Origin: Anthoceros angustus
Taxonomy: Eukaryota > Streptophyta > Anthocerotopsida > Anthocerotales > Anthocerotaceae
Direction of reading: 5' to 3'
Assembly: GCA_010909165.1 (NCBI GenBank)
Contig: VJWM01000107.1
Span: 124,001 to 188,000 of the forward strand
DNA length: 64,000 nucleotides
Below, one piece after another: positions 11,118 through 20,760 of the stretch. The notes beneath the pieces are model-generated. The model saw only the letters and a list, made by a program, of their open reading frames with translations, was not told the DNA's origin and did no database searches. Every line of letters starts with the position of its first letter. Position 1 is the stretch's first letter. The position numbers and the translations under genes are program-made.

Positions 11118-12790
11118 TGTAGTTGTAGGTGGGAGCCTGGTAAACATGTATGCCAAGTCACGGGAGCCTAGAGGATGCTCTTGGAGTATTTGAAGGACTT
11201 GATGAAAGAATGTGGTGACATGGAATGCTATGATATCAGCCTATGGCCAGGGGAATGGGGCTAGCAGCCCTTCATCTTCACACCACTATGCAAGAAGAAG
11301 GTGTTGTTCCGATCCTGTCACATTTGTGTGCCTTCTGCAGGCATGTGCAAGTATGGGGAAACAGGCTTTGGAAAAGGGAAGCAGCTTCATTCACAAATTG
11401 AGAACTAGAACTCCAAGCTGACGGGTTTGTCGTTAGCAGTTTGGTGGACATGTATGCAAAGTGTGGCAGCCCGAGAATGCTCGTGATGTGTTTGATGGAC
11501 TTGATAGCAAAGTGTGGTGACTTGGAATGCTATGATAGCAGGATATTCCAGCAGGGCATGGGACATGAAGCCTTGGTCTTTATAGGGTTATGCAGGAAGA
11601 AGGGATGGCTCCACCTGATGCTGTGACACTCGTGTCCCTTCTGCAGGCTTGTGCAAGCGTGGGCACGTCAGCGCTGGAAACGGGAAAGGAGCTTCATGCA
11701 CAAATTAGAGAACGAGGCCTGCAGGCCGATGTTATTGTTAGTGGCAGCTTGGTGAACATGTATGCAAAATGTGGCTGTCTAGGGCAGGCTCGGAGCCTGT
11801 TTGATGGACTTGGTCAGAAAAGTGTGGTGACATGGAATGCCATGATAGCAGGATATTCAAGCAGGGGATGGGGCAGGAAGCCTTTCTCCTGTACAGTGCT
11901 ATGCAGGAAGAGGACATTATTGGACCTGATTCTGTGACTTTTGTGTGTCTCTTACAGGCATGTGCGAGTGTCGGCACTCTGGCTTTGGAGAAAGGGAAGC
12001 AGCTTCATGCACAGATTAGAGAACGAGGGCTTCAGGTTGATGTAGCTGTATCTGGGAGCCTGGTAAACATGTATGCAAAGTGTGGGAGCCTATTGGATGC
12101 TCGTGGCGTGTTTGATGCGCTTGATGAGAAAAATGTGGTGACGTGGAGTGCCATGATAGCTGGATATTCCCAGCAGGGCATGGGGCAGGATGCTCTTGGG
12201 CTCTACAGGGCTATGCAGGAAGAAGGCGTGGTCGTAGTTGATTCTGTGACTTTTGTGTCTCTGCTGCAGGCATGTGCAAGCGTGGGTGCCATGGCTTTGG
12301 AGGAGGGGAAGCAGCTGCATGGACATATAAGAGAGCGAGGTCTTCAAGCTGATGTAGTTGTAGGTGGGAGCCTGGTAAACATGTATGCCAAGTGCGGGAG
12401 CCTAGAGGATGCTCTTGGAGTATTTGAAGGACTTGATGAAAAGAATGTGGTGACATGGAATGCTATGATATCAGCCTATGGCCAGGGGGGAATGGGGCTA
12501 GCAGCCCTTCATCTTCACACCACTATGCAAGAAGAAGGTGTTGTTCCCGATCCTGTCACATTTGTGTGCCTTCTGCAGGCATGTGCAAGTATGGGGAAAC
12601 AGGCTTTGGAAAAGGGAAAGCAGCTTCATTCACAAATTCGAGAACTAGAACTCCAAGCTGACGGGTTTGTCGTTAGCAGTTTGGTGGACATGTATGCAAA
12701 GTGTGGCAGCCCCGAGAATGCTCGTGATGTGTTTGATGGACTTGATAGCAAAAGTGTGGTGACTTGGAATGCTATGATAGCAGGATATTC
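10322..12790 (+). repeat. 1.23-kb tandem duplication inside the PPR array
   Basis: About 10322-11557 and 11557-12790 are near-identical (10381 corresponds to 11615, offset 1234). The copies differ mostly by single-base deletions, and these cluster at 11068-11860 around the junction: GATGAAAG for GATGAAAAG, GTTCCG for GTTCCCG, AGCCCGAG for AGCCCCGAG, ATTCCAGC for ATTCCCAGC, and others. Outside that stretch both copies are intact and in frame. Confidence 0.9.
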
Positions 12791-13289
12791 CCAGCAGGGC
12801 ATGGGACATGAAGCCCTCCGTCTGTATTGTGCAATGGAAAATGAAGGCAATGCTGCGCCTGATTCTGTGACATTTGTGTGCCTCTTACAGGCATGCGCAA
12901 GTATGGGCAACCCAGCTTTGGAGAGTGGGAAGCAGCTTCATGCCCAAATCAGACAACGAGGCCTCGAATCTGATGAGTTTGTAGCTGGCAGTTTGGTCAA
13001 TATGTATTCAAAGTGTGGCAGCCTAGAAGATGCTCAGAGCTTGTTTGATGGGCTTGGTCAAAAGAATGTGGTGACGTGGAATTCCATGATAGCAGGATAT
13101 TGCCAACAGGCATGGGGCAGCAGGCGCTTGGTCTGTACAGGGCTATGCAAGAAGAAGGTATGGCTACACCCAATTCTGTCACATTTATTTGCCTGCTTCA
13201 GGCGTGTGCAAGTGTGTCAGCTTTGCATCTTGGGCGGCAGCTTCATGCAAATATCAAAGCAGAAGGGCTTCAGGCTGATGTGCTTGTAG
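11832..13289 (+). CDS. PLS-class PPR protein, central open segment (continuation of the gene at 8.9 kb)
   Basis: The frame reopens after the damaged junction and carries four further PLS triplets (GKQLHAQIRERGLQ, NMYAKCGSL, NVVTWNAMI, GMGQEAL). It first repeats the units at 10.63-11.06 kb, then continues into new units (GLAALHLHTTMQEEG, LESDEFVAGSLVNMYSKCG). The first Met is internal to a repeat, so this is not an independent start. The frame is lost again near 13110, where CAACAGGCATGG lacks one G compared with the copy at 21.1 kb. The final 60 residues of this frame are therefore spurious. It is best read as the middle of one large PPR gene. Confidence 0.75.
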   Translation: MECHDSRIFKQGMGQEAFLLYSAMQEEDIIGPDSVTFVCLLQACASVGTLALEKGKQLHAQIRERGLQVDVAVSGSLVNMYAKCGSLLDARGVFDALDEKNVVTWSAMIAGYSQQGMGQDALGLYRAMQEEGVVVVDSVTFVSLLQACASVGAMALEEGKQLHGHIRERGLQADVVVGGSLVNMYAKCGSLEDALGVFEGLDEKNVVTWNAMISAYGQGGMGLAALHLHTTMQEEGVVPDPVTFVCLLQACASMGKQALEKGKQLHSQIRELELQADGFVVSSLVDMYAKCGSPENARDVFDGLDSKSVVTWNAMIAGYSQQGMGHEALRLYCAMENEGNAAPDSVTFVCLLQACASMGNPALESGKQLHAQIRQRGLESDEFVAGSLVNMYSKCGSLEDAQSLFDGLGQKNVVTWNSMIAGYCQQAWGSRRLVCTGLCKKKVWLHPILSHLFACFRRVQVCQLCILGGSFMQISKQKGFRLMCL

Positions 13290-13975
13290 CTGGCTCTTTG
13301 ATAGACATGTATGGAAAGTGTGGAAGCATGGTGGATGCACGGCAGGTGTTTGATGCTTTGCCTGAAAGAGATGTTGTCACCTGGGTGCCCTGATTTCGGA
13401 TATACCGTCAGGAGAAAGTGAAGAAGTCTTTGACTTGGTTCTGAGGATGACACAAGACGGCATAGAGCCAGATGGTATCACGTTCCTGAGTCTACTGACA
13501 GTGTGTAGTCACAGGGTCTAGTGAACAAGGGGCAAGAATACTTTGAGGCTATGAGCAAGTGCCATGGCATCACTCCCACGTTGGAGCACTACACATGCAT
13601 GGTGGATCTCCTGGGTCGTGCAGGGCATCTAAGCAGCACTAGCTTTGGTAAAGTCAATGTACCGAATGCTGCAATTTGGCATGCTCTATTGGGTTCTTGT
13701 CAAAAGTGGAGTGATGCGGAGGTGGGATCCCACGCTTTCCATGAAGTGCTGAAGCTAGACAAAAAAGACGCTGCAGCTTATGTGTTGATGGCAAACATAT
13801 ACACCAGTGCACAGATGTGGCAGGAGGCTCTGGAGGTGCAAGCACAGAGAATACAAATTGGGGCCTGGAAGCAGCCAGGCCAGAGCTGGTGGACGGACAT
13901 GGATGGACTGGTGCATACGTTTTTGGTTGGGAATAAGAAACAGCCCGGACTGAGGCAAGGCTGAAACAGAGGGGT
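13076..13975 (+). pseudogene. PPR 3' end with E-domain region, frameshifted (copy 1)
   Basis: Encodes the last PPRs (LHLGRQLHANIKAEG, DMYGKCGSM, RDVVTW), the C-terminal signature GITPTLEHYTCMVDLLGRAGH, DAAAYVLMANIY and a PG-box variant, PGQSWWTD..LVHTF, that carries WW. Compared with copy 2 (20.8-22.0 kb) it has several small deletions: CACCTGGGTG for CACCTGGAGTG, TTCGGATATACCG for TTCGGGATATACCCG, CACAGGGTC for CACAGGGGTC, and losses at about 13632 and 13660. Both copies also share one frame break at AAGAAGTC (about 13421) and one at CCCGGACTGAGG (about 13944). No DYW domain follows. Confidence 0.8.
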
Positions 13976-14012
13976 TAGGACTCCTTTGCCGGCAGACCTC
14001 TCTGACGGCTCA

Positions 14013-14165
14013 ATTTCCTGCAACTCGCCAGAATACTTACACTGGTACCAGCTGTGCTCCATGCACAAGCTGAAGTTTTTCAGAGTATGAAGCTCCAAGA
14101 AGCTGTGAGGAAGGGCAGGTTCGTGTGCAATTGTTGAGGGTTGGCTGGGATGTTCCGTTGTTGGA
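14013..14165 (+). pseudogene. Ribosomal protein eS12 relic (truncated copy 1)
   Basis: A short stretch encodes CNSPEYLHWYQLCSMHKLKFFRV in one frame, then SSKKL after a stop. This matches the middle of eukaryotic 40S protein eS12 (RPS12). The preceding AQLCVLAED part, present in copy 2 at 22.1 kb, is missing here because of a local deletion. It cannot be functional. Confidence 0.6.
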
Positions 14166-14324
14166 CGGTATTGTCAAGTTGCCTCATGAAGCGTTGTGTT
14201 ACTTCGCAGATATGCAAGATCAGTTTTGAAGGAAACCTCTGGTTGTGCTTGTGGCGATCGCAGTATGTATGCTCTGTAACTCTCGTCAAGTGCAAAATTC
14301 TGCGTACCAAAAGCATCATGTAGG

Positions 14325-14498
14325 TTATCTACAATCTAGGCGTTTGGCGACTAGCTTCTGCATCGCTCTGATTACGTTGTCTTGCGACTGTCTGCAGCAT
14401 TCTGGGAGGAGACTGACGCTCCGAATGACAAGCAGCAGTGCGTGCAACGTCGCCGTTACAGAGGCCAAAAACATCGACGTGATCGAAGTTAGCATCAT
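14325..14498 (-). CDS. Unidentified small ORF with hydrophobic segment (copy 1)
   Basis: 57 codons from ATG at 14498, in a frame that stays open upstream to about 14603 (…QREHALILDEDVSFRLRELDF). It contains a hydrophobic stretch (SMFLASVTATLHALLLVI) that could span a membrane. A near-identical frame occurs in copy 2 at 22450-22623. I do not recognise it. It may be the last exon of a decayed gene whose upstream exon is best kept in copy 2 (about 22730-22930). Confidence 0.3.
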   Translation of the reverse strand: MMLTSITSMFLASVTATLHALLLVIRSVSLLPECCRQSQDNVIRAMQKLVAKRLDCR

Positions 14499-14898
14499 GA
14501 GAACGTCAGCGTAGGTGAAGTCAAGTTCTCTCAGGCGGAAAGAGACGTCCTCATCTAAAATCAGGGCATGTTCACGTTGTAGAAGCAGCCTGCAGATGAG
14601 TCTTCATTGGTTTCAGCTACTGGTCCTGAACCAAGTTTTTGCGGACTCAAGACAGACCCGTTTCTGTCCCTTCGTTGCAGCCAAGCTGTGTATCCTTGCC
14701 AGTCACCTAGACCTTTCAAGAGGGAGCTGGCCTTGAAGTGTTCCTAGTGTTCTTAGGGGCGGAGGAAAGCAAGGCAATTTATTGAATCATTCAAAGTTAT
14801 CCTCGTACGAATCTCGAAGAAAATAGCTGTCCTAGTGCGAAGTTGTACATCCACGTTTTTGGAGGAAAGGGAAGAACTTGAGAGCACCTTAGCGATCA

Positions 14899-15321
14899 TC
14901 ACATGGCTGCCTTGGGACTGATCCAAATCGGTGTTTTTATACCCACATTGTAGATGGCTATGGTGGCGTCATCTTGAACAAGTAGCTCGAAGTTGGAATT
15001 ATTCCTGTTGGTGTTACTAGCCCACTTCACCCCTCCAGACGCATCGTAAACGACCAAATTGCCATCCCGCTGCATATCGGCGTGGCAGCCGGTACCTGCC
15101 AAGTAAGAGTTGGAAGCCCACACCGCATTGTGAAGCGGATACCTGTACAGCACCAGGTTGCAGTCCAGCTGCATCGTCAACCTGTACAAGCCCCGGGCCG
15201 AAGTGAGGGACACCTTGGGCGCCAAACTGCCTGGGCTGAGCAGGGTGTCAGCTCCGCTCACTGCCTGCAACAACAGAGGTAAGGAAAACAGCCACATTGC
15301 CCAGAGTTCCATGCCGTACAT
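14899..15321 (-). CDS. Bulb-type (GNA-like, mannose-binding) lectin domain protein, copy 1
   Basis: Small secreted B-lectin protein. From the Met at 15321 (or 15312) it starts with a hydrophobic signal peptide (ELWAMWLFSLPLLLQAVSGA, cleavage likely after VSG). A single B-lectin domain of about 115 residues follows. Its repeated mannose-site pattern QxDxNxVxY is seen as QLDCNLVLY and QRDGNLVVY, with a degenerate third copy QDDATIAIY, so two sites look able to bind sugar. The frame stays open upstream to 15558, but that part begins at a Met with no signal-like sequence and is probably 5' UTR. No kinase or PAN domain follows. The copy at 23.0 kb differs by one residue in the domain (RNNSN here, RNDSN there). 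Such lectins are usually extracellular and defence-related; the role here is inferred. Confidence 0.8.
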   Translation of the reverse strand: MYGMELWAMWLFSLPLLLQAVSGADTLLSPGSLAPKVSLTSARGLYRLTMQLDCNLVLYRYPLHNAVWASNSYLAGTGCHADMQRDGNLVVYDASGGVKWASNTNRNNSNFELLVQDDATIAIYNVGIKTPIWISPKAAM

Positions 15322-15579
15322 CCACTCCTTTCGGAAAAGAGCTTGTTTTGAAGACGCTCCAGACGGCAGACGGACGCGAAGAAATCGAGGACGGCAGGAA
15401 AAAAGAGCTGCCTGCCTGTCCTGTCTAATCGGGTCATGAAGACATTGGAATTTCCGGTTGGCCCTGCAGGTGAGAAACCGACCTAGCCCGACTAGGTACG
15501 TGTCATTTACGAGCAATCCCGTAAAGACCCCTTGTGAACAAGCACCCGGAACGACCACGAGCGAAGAGTTCGGGGATAT

Positions 15580-16690
15580 GGAATGAAATGAAACACCACC
15601 AGAAAATACCGATCAGGACATCCCATGTCACCATAGGCTTTGTGTTCATGCTGTCAAAAACCTGGCTTGCATTCCCCACTTCACCACTTTCTGCATGCAC
15701 GTCCACGAGGCAGATGCCCACTACTACGTCATCCAGCAGTCCTCTTTCGACATTCCTTGAGTGCAGCTGCCTGCCCTACTGTAAGGCGCCAGTGCCTGCA
15801 AAGGCCTACCGAGGGGTAGCCCATGTCATCACATTTGTTGTGTTCATGCCGTTCACCACATCTTGCATACCCAGCGATCAGCGCCCTCCATGTCACCACA
15901 TCCTTCTTGGCCATGCTTTCCAAAATCCTAGCGTGCACCTGTCAGTTCGCCACATTTTGCATACATGTCCACCAGGACGTTGCCAACAAACAAGCTACTG
16001 GGAGGGCTGGATCACAAGAAGCATACCCAGATATCAGGGCGGTCCATATGTCACCAGATGTTTTGTGTTCATGCTGTCAACAACCTGGCTTGCATCCTTC
16101 AGTTCACGACATTTTGCATACCATGCGATCAGTGCCGTCCATTTCACCACATCCTTCTTGGCCATGCTTTCCAAAACCCAGATATCAGGGCGGTCCATGA
16201 CACCACATTCTCTGTGTTCATGCGGTAAAAAACCTGGCGTGCATCTTCCAGTTCTCCACGTGTTGCACACACGGACGTCCACAAGCCAGGTGCCCACCGC
16301 TACGTCATCCAGCATTCACTCTTTCGTCAATCTGTGAGTGCAGCTGCCTGCCCTTCTGCAAGGCACCAGTGCTTGCACAGGCCTTTAGAAGGCAAGCGAA
16401 GGGAACATGGCTAGCTAAAACCAGCCCCTCCTACTCCATTTGTCCATAGACGACAAGCGCCTCATGTCCAGCCCTTGCTGTGCATACCCAGCGATCAAGG
16501 CATTCCATGTTACCACATTCTTTGTGTTCATGCTGTCAAAAACCTGGCGTGCATCTACCAGTTCGTCACATTTTGCATCAATGTCAAATACATGTACAGT
16601 GTCATACATGAAAAAGAGTGTGCACGACTCAGCGAGAGTGTGGGAGCCCCGTACTAGCACATGCCCAAGTCTCACACAGAGATAGATCAT
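15580..16690 (-). pseudogene. Antisense array of decayed PPR fragments
   Basis: Minus-strand translation gives repeated broken PPR pieces: LVDVHAESGE..ASQVFDSMNTKPMVTWDVLI, ESMAKKDVVTWRALIAGYARCG, and DARQVFDSMNTKNVVTWNALIAGYAQQG at about 16470-16570. They are separated by stops and frame changes. The sequences are closest to the intact PPR gene at 27.5 kb (DARQVFDSMNTKDVVTW). An internal repeat (CAGATATCAGGGCGGTCCA at about 16030 and 16183) shows local reshuffling. The first half is duplicated at 23.7-24.3 kb. Confidence 0.8.
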
Positions 16691-16739
16691 GAACTCGTCT
16701 CCTTCTTACCTGAATATAGTTTCAACACAAATCCTTCTT

Positions 16740-17790
16740 ACCTGTGCGCAGTTAAGCACAGTGCAGAACAGAGACTGAGACTGAGAAATAGCAAATTCCG
16801 TGTGCGCCAGACATTCCAGGGTTACGGTAGTGGCAACGCCAATTTCCGAACCTGGACGCCTGCCAGGCTGCCAGCTTCAGGCTTACCTGGGGCTTGACTC
16901 CAAAGGACAGGCACCATGATCCATCTGCATACCAAGGAAACGAGCTTCTCATCAACCCAAGCTGGCGTGACATTGTCTAGCCACAGCACCTCGGCAGACC
17001 CCTTACGCCCGAAGTCAGCCGAACGGGAGCAGCTCTTATCTCGTCTGTTGACCGACCACACGGTAGGGTCCAGAAAAAACTGTTGCCACAAGTCCTCCTG
17101 CTCCTGGCGACAAACAGCGTTGGAAAACTCGTCCCCACCCACACATTTACTCGGAAGTGGAAATGCTGGGCTTACACTGCTGCACCTCGAGCTCATTTCC
17201 GACTCCGCACGCCGCGCACGTTCAGGATTATCCGGAGAGCTTGACATGGAAGGAGAAGCACCATAGCCCATCTGCATATCCAAGGAAATGAGCTAACACA
17301 GCCTGCTGCTTGCCCTTCTTGATCTGTACCTCCATACGTGACGACACCAGCCCATGGCCCCTTCCAGCCTACCTCCACACGGATAGCTGCGCTAGATACA
17401 GCTCCCCCAGTACTCATTCGACTCATACCCAAGTTCGACGGTGAGCAAAATGCGAAACATAGATTGAGAAATAGCAGAGTCAGCTTGCGCCAGAGATTCC
17501 AGGGCTCCAATGGCCTCAGAGGGCCTCGCCTGCTGACATGACATGCTCACGGTTCCAGTCGTCACAATGCTCATTTCCCAACCTGCACACCCGGCCATGA
17601 ACTCGTCGCCCAACAACCAAATCCTCCCTAGCTGAGCAAAGTTTAAGCACAGTGCAGAACACTGCCCGAGAAGGAGCAGAGTCTCTCTGCTCCTCAGTGA
17701 ACTTCCCCTACATGCTCATAAATCCAGCAGTCACGACGCCCATAAGCGGTCCTGCATGCTTGGCAGGCCCCAGGGTGACCCACACCATGA
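16740..17790 (-). pseudogene. Three decayed 5' ends of PPR genes in tandem
   Basis: Minus-strand fragments match the N-terminal part of the two PPR genes in this window. At about 17150-16920 lie PSKCVGGDEF, then LWQQFFLDPTVW..ADFGRK..LWLDN..PAWVDEKLVSL (PDF-like module). At about 17600-17420 lies TTGTVSMSCQQARPSEAIGALESLAQ..SQSMF. At about 17770-17640 lies GVVTAGFMSM, then VFCTVLKLCSA after a stop. A further FCTVLN stretch lies at 16740-16790. Stops and frameshifts throughout show that none is functional. They are the remains of several related PPR genes on this strand. Confidence 0.75.
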
Positions 17791-18371
17791 CCCATCCATG
17801 ATTCAACTTTTTTGAATGCCATTAGATCTAAGAGCAACACAGGCACAGAGGAACTGTCAGAACTGCACCCCACATTTGCAGAATATGATAAGGACACGCC
17901 CTCCAGTCCAACAGAATCGTTTCGTCTACCACCATCTTCCACAGCACTATCCTTTCTCGGAAGACTCAAGTTTGGCGGATTAATTGCACTCCTGATGTGG
18001 GTAAGTGCTGAAACTGGAGCCTCCACATCAGTATCATCTGAATATCCGTCACATCCTGCTGCCTTACCTGAGGTTCTGTTTCTGCTGGAACATTGATCAC
18101 CATCCGGAATGGCAGCTTCTGTTTCAGCCTATCCAAGCATGTTGGCAATGCTCTCGTGAGGTAAGTTCAAATCAATTGAGCCGATAGACTTCCTTGTGTG
18201 TGGTCGTCAGGAACACGGCTGATGTGCGAGCCCTTGGCTCTACCTTTTCCCTTACATTTACTAACTAACTAAATGTGGACATTGTGGGGTTTATTGGACA
18301 CGGTCTAGGTCTTCCAACGACAATCTTTTAGATTTACGGAGTAGGCTTGGTGCTGGGCGTAGCGGACTGCC
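17791..18371. other. Intergenic/5' region of RPN7
   Basis: The minus-strand frame at 18026-17694 is open but unrecognised and overlaps a PPR relic at one end. The last 150 bp before 18372 is the probable 5' UTR and promoter of the proteasome gene. No clear core promoter motif was identified. Confidence 0.35.
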
Positions 18372-20214
18372 ATGGACCAGGAGGAGGGCAGCCAGGACGT
18401 GAAGCTGGTGCTGGGGCACAAGCTCTTCCTGCTCAGGTCGCGCGATGTGCCCGACATCGAGAAGGTTCAGCTCAAGGAGGATGCCCAGGCGATCATCTTT
18501 GCCGATGGTGGGTGCCGGTCTGCTATGCGGGTTGTTCGGTTTCAGGGCGGCCTGTGGAGGCGGAATGGAATCACGGACTGTTCGCTGATGTTGCTGCAGA
18601 TATGGTTTCGCTATATGAGAGCCTCAGCGGTGAGCTTGGATGGGAGGTGGACCAGGCGCGTGTCAGCGCTATGCATGCCAGAATTGAGGAGGAAGTGAAG
18701 AAACTGGACGAAAAGCAAGTTATTTCTCGCCTAGGTCGTCTTTTGCTCGCCAGTGGGAAGGTGAGCTGACCCGGGATTGTTCTGTGTGCAGGATTGCCGA
18801 TGCGGAAGAGAACTTGGGGGAAAGTGACGTTCGGGATGCGTTGCTTGCGAAGGCAACCTACTATCTTCGGATTGGGGACAAGGTGCTTGCTGTGTGTGGT
18901 TGAGGCTCGTGGTGTGGTTTGGCACGTGCAGCGGACCTGACGGTTGGTTTTGGTCTCTTGGTGTGTTTGCGTCCAGGAGAAATCCCTGGAACAACTGAAA
19001 GTCACAGAAGCCAAAACCGTGGCTGTTGGTCAGAAGATGGACCTTGTGTTTCATACTCTCAGGCTGGGGTTTTTCCTCTTGGACTTTGATTTGATCTCCA
19101 AGAACATTGACAAAGCTAAAAGGTAAGATTTGTTTCTGCGTAACAGGTTTTTATAACCATGCTGTGTCGTGGAGCACGACTCTTAAATTTGTTTATCTGT
19201 CTATAGCTTGTTCGAAGAAGGTGGTGACTGGGAGCGAAAGAATAGGTTAAAGGTCTATGAGGGCCTATTTGCTATGGCCACAAGAAATTTCAAGGCAGCT
19301 GCCCAGCTGTTCCTTGATTCGATCTCTACCTTCACGACCTATGAACTTTTCTCATATGACACCTTCATTTTCTACACTGTTCTTACAAGTATCATCTCGC
19401 TTGACAGAGTATCTCTGAAGCAGCAGGTATTGCATTCCTGTCTTGCATGCCGTAGGGAGCTCTGTGTTTCCAGTTCTGTATGCAAGTTTCAAACTTGTAT
19501 CATTGTCTTACAGGTGGTGGATGCCCCAGAGATCTTGGCTGTTATTGGCAAGATTCCGAATCTCTCTGACTTCTTGAATTCACTGTATAGCTGTCAGTAC
19601 AAGACGTTCTTCATTGCCTTTGGTAAGGGCACTCTTGCAGCATCGCCGCTGATTTCTTGTCTTGGACAAACAGATATTCTGGGCTTCATGAGCCAAGAAT
19701 GTTTGATGTAGTTCGCCCTGGACTTGGTGATGTGTTGCAGCCAATCTGACAGACTCAATCCGGTTGGATCGGTTTCTCTACCCTCATTTTCGATATTACA
19801 TGCGAGAAGTCCGGATGGTGGCCTACTCTCAGTTTTTGGAAGCGTACAAGAGTGTGACTTTGGAGGCTATGTCAAGAGCTTTTGGCGTCAGCATGGACTT
19901 TCTGGATATGTAAGTTAGGCGGCAGCTCGTCTTTTGCCTCAGGATTTGTTGCTGGCCTATCCGCTTTATTTTGTATCGCGTCCTTCTGTCCATGTCCAGT
20001 GCCACACTCATTGAGAATTTGCTGTTACTACTGTTGCAGGGAATTGTCACGTTTCATAGCTTCGGGTAGGCTCAGCTGCAAGATTGATAAGGTTGCTGGT
20101 GTGCTAGAGACAAATAGACCTGATGCAAAGAATGCACTGTATCAGGCTACCATCAAGCAAGGCGATTTTTTGCTGAACCGCATTCAAAAGTTGTCCAAAG
20201 TAATCGATCTGTGA
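18372..20214 (+). CDS. RPN7: 26S proteasome non-ATPase regulatory subunit 6 (RPN7)
   Basis: Lid subunit of the 19S regulatory particle, which helps dock and process ubiquitinated substrates. Eight exons: 18372-18507, 18600-18714, 18792-18882, 18977-19122, 19207-19426, 19514-19622, 19741-19909 and 20040-20214. They give 386 residues, the usual length for plant RPN7. Landmarks are [81 protein letters not shown], the C-terminal PCI part [12 protein letters not shown], and [32 protein letters not shown]. The second intron uses a GC donor (AA|GCAAGT at 18715), required to keep DEK-IAD in frame. All other introns are GT-AG. The gene looks intact. It lies between two copies of a duplicated block but is not itself duplicated in the window. 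Confidence 0.97.
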
Positions 20215-20758
20215 GACCTGCATTTTCATGTGAAGAATCGGTGTATTTTTAATGCGTTGTGTCTGTTGAGATGAGCTATACCGCATGAAGTACTGAGGTT
20301 GAGCGCCAAATCAATGGGCTGTAACCTAATTTTCATTGCGAAGAACTGTGCGATTCTTGCTTTGCGGCATGGATTGGGTTGTCACCATGCTTGCCAGTCG
20401 AATCGCAACATGCATTCTGGTTTTGTAGCTTTCTTAGACACAAAAATTAGGAAAAAAGGGCCTTCAGCCTGTGCTTTCGACAATACCTCAGCCATACACG
20501 TTCACAACGGAACAAGCACTTTTGCCCGAAGGGCGGCGGCCTGGAGCTTACCCCACAGCGTGGGGGGCTTATGGCGGATGAAATGGAAATATGGGTAAAT
20601 GTCTACGTCCAAAACAGACTTGGGCTTGGCTCGGAGGGCTAAGAATAATATGGACCAGCTGCAGTTTGTGGATGAGAATCTATTGGCCAGTGATCCAGAG
20701 CACATCGTCGGCGGGCACTACGTGAAGTCCTTCGTGGAACGCCCAAACAAATCGTAGT
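20215..20758 (+). other. 3' UTR of RPN7, then an unidentified protein-like relic
   Basis: Downstream of RPN7 the plus strand encodes pieces that look protein-like. One is TIPQPYTFTTEQALLPEGRR..AYPTAWGAYGG (about 20480-20578). After a frame change comes MSTSKTDLGLARRAKNNMDQ..LASDPEHIVGGHYVKSFVERP, with a stop at 20755-20757. I do not recognise the family. The stretch ends exactly where the duplicated PPR block begins (20759), so a gene may have been cut by the rearrangement. Confidence 0.35.
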
Positions 20759-20760
20759 GT

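Larger units (their letters stand above)
12754..16140. repeat. Segmental duplication, copy 1 (about 3.4 kb)
   Basis: 12754-16140 is near-identical to 20759-24283. It holds the PPR 3' end, eS12 relic, unidentified minus ORF, lectin gene and part of the antisense PPR relics. Copy 1 is about 140 bp shorter, mainly because of a gap of about 110 bp at 14013 and a 15-bp gap near 14736. The RPN7 gene and further PPR relics separate the copies. Confidence 0.9.

Noticed and set aside
15322-15558. N-terminal extension of the lectin to the Met at 15558
   Set aside because: Would bury the signal peptide at residue 83 and shows no targeting sequence. It is more likely 5' UTR that happens to be open.
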